DNA of 10,440 nucleotides from JAHDWY01 sp964632865 (GTDB taxonomy: Bacteria; Hydrogenedentota; Hydrogenedentia; Hydrogenedentales; SLHB01): contig CAZWDH010000257.1 of assembly GCA_964632865.1 (NCBI GenBank), forward strand, positions 1-10,440, given 5' to 3'. Position 1 is the stretch's first letter; each line of letters begins with the position of its first letter. Both the position numbers and the translations under genes were made by a program. Below are positions 1 through 5,720 of the stretch, one piece after another. The notes beneath the pieces were generated by a model. The model saw only the letters and a list, made by a program, of their open reading frames with translations, was not told where the DNA came from and did not search any database.

Positions 1-1290
1 CCAGTCGTGGGCCTGGACGCCGTACCAGGCGAAGGCGGCGCAGAGCGCCATGATCGCGAGGTTGCCGCGGGTGTAGAGGACGGCGTCGAGGAGCAGTGAT
101 CCGCCCGTGGGCTGGTTCCGTCCGAACAGGGCGGCGAAGTACGCGCCTGCGGACTGGATGTCCACTGCGCGAAACAGGACCCACGAGAACAACACCAGCA
201 CGAAGGTCAACGCGACCCGCAGCGGACGCGGCATCTTCACGTAGAGACTCTCTTTCCCCATCCACCGCTCGAAGGCCAACAGCCCGCCGTGGAACGCGCC
301 CCACAGGATGAAGGTCCAGTTGGCGCCGTGCCAGAGTCCGCCGAGCAGCATGACGATTGCGAGATTGATGTAAGTGCGCCGTTCGCCGTGCCGGTTGCCG
401 CCTAGGGGGATGTAGAGATAGTCGCGGAGGAAGGTCGACAGGGAAATGTGCCAGCGCCGCCAGAAGTCGGTGATGCTGTCGGACCGGTACGGCGCATTAA
501 AATTACGCGGAAACTCGAAGCCGAACATACGGCCGAGTCCGATGGCCATGTCGGAGTAGGCCGAGAAGTCGAAGTAGATCTGAAACGCGTAGGCCACGAT
601 ACCGAACCACGCATCGAGCGTGGCGGGCGATTCCGCCGCGAACACCGCGTCCGCCGCGCCGCCGACCTGGTTCGCCAGCAGGATCTTCTTCGCAAAACCC
701 AAGATGAACAGAGCCACGCCGGAAGCGAAGCGTTCCATCGTGTGGTCCCGCTTCACCAACTGCTCGGCGATGGTGTTGTACCGCACGATGGGTCCCGCGA
801 TGAGTTGCGGGAAGAGCGCGACGAAGCAGGCGAAATCGAAGAAATTACGCACCGGCGGCGAGTTGCCGCGATAGACGTCGATGGGATAGCTCAGGCTCTG
901 GAAGATGAAGAACGAAATCCCGACGGGCAGCGTGATCTGAATCACGGGCAGGGCGCTCGCGCCGAGCACGTCCAGCATGGCGTTCAAATTGTTCTCGAAG
1001 AACATGAAGTATTTGAAAAACCCCAGCGTCGACAAACTCACGATGACGCTGACAGTCAGCGCGGTTTTGCGTTTTCGCACGTTATCCGGGTTCCCCGCGA
1101 TCACGTGGCCGCACGCGAAGTTCACCGCCGTCGCGAAGAACATGAGCAAGACAAACCATGGGTTCCACCACCCGTAAAAGAGATAGCTCATGATCAGCAG
1201 GAACAGGTTGCGCTGGGACGGAAGCAGGTAGTAGATCAGCAGCGTGAAGGGCAGGAAGTAGAAGATGAAGATATGGGAGGTGAAGACCAT
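1..1290 (-). CDS. MBOAT-family O-acyltransferase (AlgI-like), C-terminal end cut off by window edge
   Basis: This is a polytopic membrane O-acyltransferase of the MBOAT family, closest in pattern to AlgI-type proteins that pass acetyl groups across the inner membrane onto exported polysaccharide. 430 codons are visible and the gene runs off the left edge; AlgI relatives are usually 460-520 residues, so little is missing. Hydrophobic segments start at the N-terminus (IFIFYFLPFTLLIYYLLP). The family signature is clear: DFWRRWHISLS with His281, YLYIPLGGNRHG, then LLGGLWHGANWTF with His321, the position of the proposed catalytic histidine. The ATG at 1290 lies 6 bp after the stop of the upstream lipoprotein gene with no obvious Shine-Dalgarno, so translation is probably coupled. 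AlgI-like genes often have an SGNH/AlgJ-like partner downstream, which would lie outside the window. The acceptor polymer cannot be told from sequence. Family assignment is very sure. Confidence 0.95.
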   Translation of the reverse strand, partial: MVFTSHIFIFYFLPFTLLIYYLLPSQRNLFLLIMSYLFYGWWNPWFVLLMFFATAVNFACGHVIAGNPDNVRKRKTALTVSVIVSLSTLGFFKYFMFFENNLNAMLDVLGASALPVIQITLPVGISFFIFQSLSYPIDVYRGNSPPVRNFFDFACFVALFPQLIAGPIVRYNTIAEQLVKRDHTMERFASGVALFILGFAKKILLANQVGGAADAVFAAESPATLDAWFGIVAYAFQIYFDFSAYSDMAIGLGRMFGFEFPRNFNAPYRSDSITDFWRRWHISLSTFLRDYLYIPLGGNRHGERRTYINLAIVMLLGGLWHGANWTFILWGAFHGGLLAFERWMGKESLYVKMPRPLRVALTFVLVLFSWVLFRAVDIQSAGAYFAALFGRNQPTGGSLLLDAVLYTRGNLAIMALCAAFAWYGVQAHDW

Positions 1291-1296
1291 GGACGG

Positions 1297-1977
1297 TTAC
1301 TGCACGACGCGATTCGTCCAAACTGCCCAATAGATCGGGTCTTGCATCTGCTCGGCGTACTTATTGATGATGCCCGCCATACAGTACTCGTCGATGGGCA
1401 CTTCCAGCGCGAGCCGTTGGACGTCGCCCACGCGGAACTCGGTCACGTCACCGCCAATTTCGCCGGACCGCGCGTCGGCCGCTTCCGCGCGCGATTTGAG
1501 CGGATTGTACTGACCCACGTAGAGGATCTGTGGCGCCTCGCCACGGTGGGTTTGCAGCACTTCGTACTTCATCACATACGCGTAGTCATAGAGATCGTTC
1601 GGCGGAAACTCCCCCGTGATATCGACGATCTTCGCGGTCACTTCGACGCTGCCCATCGTGGTGACCTTGTCGTCCGCGCCGTCCGTCTTCTCGGGGCCGC
1701 CACACCCCGCCAGCACAAGCGTGAAGGCAATAGCGATTCCCCAACGGCCGAGCGCGAACACGTAAGAACATCCCCCTTGATCCCCCTTCAAAGGGGGAGT
1801 GTCCGCAATGCTACGCGTTGCGGACCGGGACCAACGAGGCCTCAAGCCAGCCCAATGGCGAGCGTATCTTTCAAGAGACTCCGGTGCGCACCAATTCCCC
1901 CTTTGAAGGGGGATCAAGGGGGATGTTCTTACGTGTGCATCGCCGCGAACTTCGCTTTTCCCCCATCGCCCCGCCAT
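1297..1977 (-). CDS. Small lipoprotein of unrecognised family, leader interrupted in frame by a palindromic element
   Basis: The frame encodes a 226-residue protein whose core is a lipoprotein: a hydrophobic stretch (IAIAFTLVLAGC) ends in a lipobox LAGC at Cys92, followed by a 135-residue mature domain with the motifs PPNDLYDYAYVMKYEV and ILYVGQYNPLK. I do not recognise a named domain. The ATG at 1977 is chosen because a perfect AAAGGAG sits 8 nt upstream, 5 bp after the propeller gene's stop. Residues 16-72 are encoded by repeat element A, so Cys92 now lies far from the N-terminus. Removing 171 bp (the 167-bp element plus one ACGT copy) restores a leader of 34 residues before Cys. The alternative start is GTG at 1761, directly at the element edge, giving a compact 154-residue lipoprotein but lacking a ribosome binding site. 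It sits between the propeller and MBOAT genes, which suggests an envelope role linked to polysaccharide acylation (inference). Confidence 0.8.
   Translation of the reverse strand: MAGRWGKSEVRGDAHVRTSPLIPLQRGNWCAPESLERYARHWAGLRPRWSRSATRSIADTPPLKGDQGGCSYVFALGRWGIAIAFTLVLAGCGGPEKTDGADDKVTTMGSVEVTAKIVDITGEFPPNDLYDYAYVMKYEVLQTHRGEAPQILYVGQYNPLKSRAEAADARSGEIGGDVTEFRVGDVQRLALEVPIDEYCMAGIINKYAEQMQDPIYWAVWTNRVVQ
1764..1930. repeat. Palindromic MITE-like repeat element, copy A (167 bp)
   Basis: Copy A is bounded by inverted repeats beginning AAGAACATCCCCCTTGATC; each 36-bp end also folds on itself through TCCCCCTTCAAAGGGGGA (1781-1798 and 1896-1913). Symmetry extends outward into the flanks (ACACGT on the left, ACGTGT on the right), leaving a possible 4-bp ACGT target duplication. 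The interior carries a small hairpin, CCGCAA...TTGCGG, near the left end and the palindrome GGTGCGCACC at 1883-1892. No transposase is encoded. Copy B at 3065-3231 has exactly the same core length in the opposite orientation. One frame on each strand is open throughout, reading SPLIPLQRG at its start and PPLKGDQGG at its end. It lies within the 5' end of the lipoprotein frame. Confidence 0.9.
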
Positions 1978-1982
1978 CACTC

Positions 1983-3011
1983 TTACTCCTTTACGCCGAT
2001 GTCCGCGTCGGTCCAGTGAGGTTCCCAACCTGTCCCAATCTCCAACATAGGCCCATCCTTCGTGTTGGCGTGCAGCGACCGCAACTCCGGACTCTCCCCG
2101 CCGATCGTCGGCGCATCGGACAGCCGCATAAGAAACATGGGACCGCCGCTCTCCTCCGCGCCGCCGCCGTCGGCCAAGGTTTTCGTGAAAAGCACGTACT
2201 GGCCATCCGGCGAAACTTGTCCGCCGTAGATGTGCGCACCTTCCTCGCCGTAGATCAGTTTCGCGTCGCTGCCGTCCGCGTTCGCCATCCACAGTTGTGT
2301 CCAGCCGTACCCCCCGTTGGATTTTTGCGTCGGCCGCGACGAGTAGATAATCCGCTCCGAATCCGGGAACCAGTCCGGCGTGCAACTCTGAAAAATGTGT
2401 ACCGCGTTGACGGCGCCGTCCTCCGCGTTCATCCGCACGACATTCCACGACGCGTTCTGAATGTTGCCGGTCCCGCAGAACCACTTCCCATCGGCCGATG
2501 CGAAGAGTTGCTGATAGATCCCGTTTCGCGGCAGTTCCTGAACGACCTCCCGCGTGCCGAGGTTCACGACCTTGATCCCTTTGCGTTCCAGGCAGACGAT
2601 CTGCTTTCCATCTCCCGACCAGCACGCCCACGGATACTCGCCATCCTGGCCATACACCATGGCGCTCGTGCCATCGGGCTTGGAGATGATGAGTTCGCCC
2701 TGGAATCCCCACAAGTCGTGGTTGATTTCCGTGCCCTTGGCGAGCCGCCGGTACAGCATGCGCGTCCCGTTCGGCGCAAAGCGCGGGGCCGCCTCTTCGT
2801 AATCCGCGGTGCTCGTGATATTGCGGGCTGCCGACCCGTCCGGCCGCGCAAGGAAGAGATCCCAAGTTCCGTTGTCGGCGCGCGCGCTGTAGACGATCCA
2901 ACCCTTGCTCGCGACTTCCTGGGCCAGCGCGTCAGTACGCTTTAAATTCGGTTGCCCGAACGAACTGACGCAGATGGCCACGCCTCCGATCAGGACTACC
3001 ATCAAGCGCAC
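1983..3011 (-). CDS. Secreted TolB/PD40-like beta-propeller protein
   Basis: This is a predicted periplasmic protein of about 342 residues made of PD40/WD40-like propeller blades, as in the C-terminal domain of TolB. Blade signatures are APRFAPNGTRMLY, PWACWSGDGKQIVC, FASADGKWFCG, PDWFPDSERIIYSS and GQVSPDGQYVLFTK, with a final weaker one near EPHWTDADI. The N-terminus is a Sec signal peptide (MRLMVVLIGGVAICVSSFGQ). The start is uncertain: GTG at 3011 gives a basic n-region, ATG at 3002 is three codons inside it, and neither has a good ribosome binding site. The frame stays open upstream through repeat element B to ATGs at 3239 and 3293, the latter 1 nt after the oxidoreductase stop, so the real product may carry an element-derived extension. 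It is followed 5 bp later by the lipoprotein gene. Its role is probably binding or scaffolding; no enzymatic residues are apparent. Confidence 0.85.
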   Translation of the reverse strand: MRLMVVLIGGVAICVSSFGQPNLKRTDALAQEVASKGWIVYSARADNGTWDLFLARPDGSAARNITSTADYEEAAPRFAPNGTRMLYRRLAKGTEINHDLWGFQGELIISKPDGTSAMVYGQDGEYPWACWSGDGKQIVCLERKGIKVVNLGTREVVQELPRNGIYQQLFASADGKWFCGTGNIQNASWNVVRMNAEDGAVNAVHIFQSCTPDWFPDSERIIYSSRPTQKSNGGYGWTQLWMANADGSDAKLIYGEEGAHIYGGQVSPDGQYVLFTKTLADGGGAEESGGPMFLMRLSDAPTIGGESPELRSLHANTKDGPMLEIGTGWEPHWTDADIGVKE

Positions 3012-3294
3012 GATACGCGCACACGTTTTTCCAGAGACGATCCGCGGTTCACGAAATGAACGGGAAGAACATCCCCCTTGATCCCCCTTCAAAGGGGGAG
3101 GCTGCGCGAGACGCAGACTATCTAAACCCGTATCGTTCCAGCCACGAAACCGTGCTGTTTGGCCGTACCCAACGCAACGTGAAGCGTTGCGAAAACTCCC
3201 CCTTTGAAGGGGGATCAAGGGGGATGTTCTTTCGCGCATGAAGTGACTCTGCAATTTGCTGCTCAATCGATCGTGCGAAGGCTCAGGCGTCATG
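3012..3294. other. Gap between oxidoreductase and propeller genes, mostly repeat element B
   Basis: This 283-bp gap has 167 bp occupied by repeat element B. The rest (3012-3064 and 3232-3294) shows no convincing promoter or terminator, so read-through from the oxidoreductase gene into the propeller gene is plausible. The minus-strand frame of the propeller gene has no stop anywhere in this gap. Confidence 0.6.
3065..3231. repeat. Palindromic MITE-like repeat element, copy B (167 bp)
   Basis: Copy B carries the same 36-bp terminal inverted repeat as copy A (starting AAGAACATCCCCCTTGATC), each end containing the TCCCCCTTCAAAGGGGGA hairpin, and the same 167-bp length. Its interior matches copy A only when read on the opposite strand: about 20 of 27 bases agree across a small hairpin next to one end (CGCAAC...GTTGCG). 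The rest is diverged. A second small hairpin (CTGCG...CGCAG, 3102-3116) lies by the other end. No target duplication is obvious. On the minus strand it is open in the frame of the propeller gene; on the plus strand the equivalent frame meets a stop. Confidence 0.9.
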
Positions 3295-4575
3295 CTACGC
3301 GGGACGTTCATACTGCGGGATCTTCATGGTTTCGCCGTCGCGGAGGGCGGACTGATGCGCAATGATCCCCGGCACCGTGTAGGCCAGCGCCTCGTATACG
3401 TCCACCGACGGCCGTCGTTCGTTGACCAGCGCGTCAATGAACTCATGCGTCAGGAACGTGTGCGATCCTTCATGCCCGCTGTCATGCCGCAACGGTTCCG
3501 GCAGCAAATCTGTCTTCCAATACTCCGGAACCGCGTAGTTCTCGAACTCCGGCGCTTCCCGTTCAAACCCGGCGTCGTCCTTTTCCATCCGCTTCTTCGA
3601 GCGCACGATCACCGGCCCAATACCGAGCGGGTTCTGCATATAGAAGCTCATGTCGCTGCCAATCCACTGGGCCCGTTCGCAGCCCCGGTGCGCGCCCTTC
3701 CACCACACGTTCATGCGGAACGCATTGCCCCGGTCCGTGGTGAACATGGCCGAACCGTTCCAGAAAGGATTGTCGTAGGCATTGTCCTGAAGGATCGGAT
3801 CGTTGTCGCCCCAGCCCTGGCACTTCACTTCGACCAGCCGCTCGCCCGTAACCCCAATCAACTGGCTGCTGCTATGCGTGGGATAGTGCATGGGCGCCAT
3901 GCCGTGCCGCCAAGTCCGTTCGCCATTCTCGAAGTACAGAACTTCCAGGCCGGGATGCTGATACTCGGCTTCGCAATAATAGAGGTCACCGAACTTTCCC
4001 TCCTCGTAAAACTTGCGCGCCGAGATCGTCGACTGCTGGTAGTAACCCGTCTCGGCCATCATGTACGTCAGGCCCGTCGATGTGACGATATCCAGCAGCC
4101 GTTCCGCATCCTCGACGGTCGCCCAGCAGGCGGGCACCGCGGAGATCACGTGTTTGCCGTTCTTCATGGCTTCGACCACGTGCGGCACATGCAAATTGCC
4201 GTCGGTAAACACGGCCACCGCATCAATATCCGGCGCTTTCACCAGTTCCTCGAGCGAGTTGTAGGTGCGATCGCACTTGTATGTATCGACCAGGTTCTTG
4301 CGCCGGTCCTCGCGCAGATCGCTCACCGCCACCACCTCGCACTGCGGATGTTCCTGCCACTGGAACGAGCATCCAAAACGTCCGCCGACCACGCCGATAC
4401 GAATCTTCTTCGGTGTGGATTCCGCGCCAACGGCGATACGCGTTCCCAGCGCCGCGGCCGAAATTCCAATGCCGCTGCGCTTCAGGAAATCTCGTCGGGA
4501 AGGGTCGTCGCTTCTATTCTCTACGTGCTTGGGGGCCTTGGATAAATCCGACGGTCCGCTGCTGCGATCGCGCAT
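3295..4575 (-). CDS. Tat-exported Gfo/Idh/MocA-family oxidoreductase
   Basis: The 426-residue protein is an NAD(P)-dependent oxidoreductase of the Gfo/Idh/MocA family, which typically oxidises or reduces sugars and cyclitols. A twin-arginine signal (SRRDFLKRS, Arg27-Arg28, then a hydrophobic stretch to about residue 50) predicts folded export. The Rossmann fold begins at residue 58 with GVVGGRFG (61-68) and an acidic residue after the second strand (VSD, 84-86). The C-terminal part (THEFIDALVNERRPSVDVYEALAYT) is typical of the family in Planctomycetes-like genomes. The usual EKP motif with its catalytic lysine is replaced by AVP at 146-148, so classical hydride-transfer chemistry is in doubt. 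The ATG at 4575 has an AAAGGAG 6 nt upstream. It is the first gene of the minus-strand set, with a promoter at 4615-4643. The substrate is unknown. Confidence 0.93.
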   Translation of the reverse strand: MRDRSSGPSDLSKAPKHVENRSDDPSRRDFLKRSGIGISAAALGTRIAVGAESTPKKIRIGVVGGRFGCSFQWQEHPQCEVVAVSDLREDRRKNLVDTYKCDRTYNSLEELVKAPDIDAVAVFTDGNLHVPHVVEAMKNGKHVISAVPACWATVEDAERLLDIVTSTGLTYMMAETGYYQQSTISARKFYEEGKFGDLYYCEAEYQHPGLEVLYFENGERTWRHGMAPMHYPTHSSSQLIGVTGERLVEVKCQGWGDNDPILQDNAYDNPFWNGSAMFTTDRGNAFRMNVWWKGAHRGCERAQWIGSDMSFYMQNPLGIGPVIVRSKKRMEKDDAGFEREAPEFENYAVPEYWKTDLLPEPLRHDSGHEGSHTFLTHEFIDALVNERRPSVDVYEALAYTVPGIIAHQSALRDGETMKIPQYERPA

Positions 4576-4614
4576 GACGCTCTCCTTTGTTTCGTATTGC
4601 GGTCAGACCCCTTG

Positions 4615-4643
4615 AGCGTAGACTTCGCCGGGATTCCAGTCAA
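4615..4643 (-). promoter_or_regulatory. Predicted sigma70-type promoter for the oxidoreductase gene set
   Basis: Read on the minus strand, TTGACT (4643-4638) is separated by exactly 17 bp from TACGCT (4620-4615). The predicted transcript starts near 4608, leaving a short leader that contains the AAAGGAG ribosome binding site of the ATG at 4575. The -35 is good, while the -10 matches the consensus at only three positions, including the key first, second and last bases. Confidence 0.45.
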
Positions 4644-4691
4644 CTCCGGCTCGACTTATCGTTATGGGCCAGCGTTGGCGTCTCGCCTCCC

Positions 4692-4720
4692 TTGACGACG
4701 CTACGCGAGATTCTTATCGT
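4692..4720 (+). promoter_or_regulatory. Predicted sigma70-type promoter for the DMT transporter gene
   Basis: TTGACG (4692-4697) and TATCGT (4715-4720) are separated by 17 bp on the plus strand. Transcription would start near 4727, about 48 nt before the chosen ATG at 4775. It is divergent from the oxidoreductase promoter with about 50 bp between the two -35 boxes, so shared regulation is possible; no clear operator palindrome was seen. Confidence 0.45.
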
Positions 4721-4774
4721 ATGCAGACGCACCCCCGTACTCGTTCACCGCGTCGTGTCTCATCGTGGAGTCTC

Positions 4775-5713
4775 ATGCAATCCCAACCTCGAAACGATTC
4801 CCTGGCCCTCGCCGCAGCGCTTGGCGCTGTTGTGTGCTACGGCGCAACGCCCGTCTTCCTGCGCATGTTCATCGACGATCTCGATTCGTGGACCGTCAAC
4901 GGGGTGCGGTACACCGTGGGGGCGCTGTTCTGGCTGCCCTTCGTAATCGCCTTGCTTCGCGATAGCAAATCGGACAGCCACGTTCGCCCTCGCTGGGGCG
5001 TATGGCGCAGCGCCTTGGTACCCACCGTAATCAATCTCGTCGGCCAGACCTGCTGGGCCATCACACCCTACTACCTGGAAGCCAGCGTCATCGGATTCGC
5101 CTACAAGTTGCATTTCCTGTTCACGATTGTTTTCGGCTTCCTGTTCATTCGCGAGGAACGGCCGGTCGTGCGCGACCCCTGGTTCCTTGGCGGAACGCTC
5201 ATATGCGTCGGAGGCGTCGTGGGGATGTTCCTACAGGATCTGGGAGGCCAAAGCGCGACGTCAATGGTGGGCTTGGTGGTGTTGCTCATCACCACCATCA
5301 TGTTCGGCGCCTACGCCGTCGTCGTGCGCCGCTTCATGGCCGGCTATCCAGCCCGGCTGAGCTTTGGTGTGATCAGCCTGTACACCGCGTCCGGACTCTT
5401 GGTGCTGATGTTCGTATTCGGAGACTATGCAGCGCTCAGGGGAACAAGTCTACCCACCCTCGGCCTGGTCGCGGTTTCCGCCATCACTGGCATCGCGTTC
5501 GCGCACGTCCTCTACTACCGCGCGATTCAAGGAATGGGCGCAATTGTTTCTACCGGCCTTCAGATGGCCACCCCGTTCGTCACTCTGATGGGTGCCACAC
5601 TCATCCTGTCGGAACGAATGTCTGCGCTTCAGGCTGCCGGCGGTCTTCTGGTTGTCGCCGGCGGCGTCATGCTGGTCGTTGCCCAATCCCGCGTTCGGTC
5701 TTGTGCCAGCTAA
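4775..5713 (+). CDS. DMT-superfamily (EamA) transporter
   Basis: This is a 312-residue inner-membrane transporter of the drug/metabolite superfamily with two EamA halves, about ten hydrophobic segments in all. The first half begins ALAAALGAVVCYGATPVFLR and ends with GGTLICVGGVVGMFL (139-153). The second starts near MVGLVVLLITTIMFGAYAVVV and ends with the family-typical ATLILSERMSALQAAGGLLVVAGGV (274-298). Short basic tail. The frame is open further upstream, but ATG 4775 is preferred: GTGGAG lies just before it, the resulting length is normal for EamA proteins, and the predicted promoter at 4692-4720 would otherwise fall inside the coding region (an upstream ATG at 4664 precedes it). EamA members export or import amino acids, nucleotides or other metabolites; the substrate cannot be told here. 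The gene stands alone and converges on the SBBP gene. Confidence 0.93.
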   Translation: MQSQPRNDSLALAAALGAVVCYGATPVFLRMFIDDLDSWTVNGVRYTVGALFWLPFVIALLRDSKSDSHVRPRWGVWRSALVPTVINLVGQTCWAITPYYLEASVIGFAYKLHFLFTIVFGFLFIREERPVVRDPWFLGGTLICVGGVVGMFLQDLGGQSATSMVGLVVLLITTIMFGAYAVVVRRFMAGYPARLSFGVISLYTASGLLVLMFVFGDYAALRGTSLPTLGLVAVSAITGIAFAHVLYYRAIQGMGAIVSTGLQMATPFVTLMGATLILSERMSALQAAGGLLVVAGGVMLVVAQSRVRSCAS

Positions 5714-5720
5714 TCAACCC

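Noticed and set aside
448..2019. A 523-codon open frame on the plus strand, opposite the MBOAT and lipoprotein genes
   Set aside because: It is antisense to genes with clear family signatures, has shadow-type composition rich in Arg, His and Asp, and shows no domain. Such frames are common in GC-rich DNA.
1978..2901. Upstream extension of the lipoprotein frame through the propeller gene (in-frame open to 2901)
   Set aside because: It overlaps the propeller gene in another frame, is Arg-rich and motif-free, and a strong ribosome binding site marks the real start at 1977.
1764..3231. The two repeats as a CRISPR array or as ends of one composite transposon
   Set aside because: There are only two copies, about 1.1 kb apart, with no regular spacing. 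The DNA between them is the ordinary propeller gene and no transposase is encoded.
3256..4545. A 429-codon open frame on the plus strand opposite the oxidoreductase gene
   Set aside because: It mirrors the codon bias of the oxidoreductase on the other strand and has no recognisable motif.
4664..4774. N-terminal extension of the DMT transporter from ATG 4664
   Set aside because: It would contain the predicted promoter, has an Arg/Ser-rich sequence atypical for EamA N-termini, and lacks a ribosome binding site; ATG 4775 has one.
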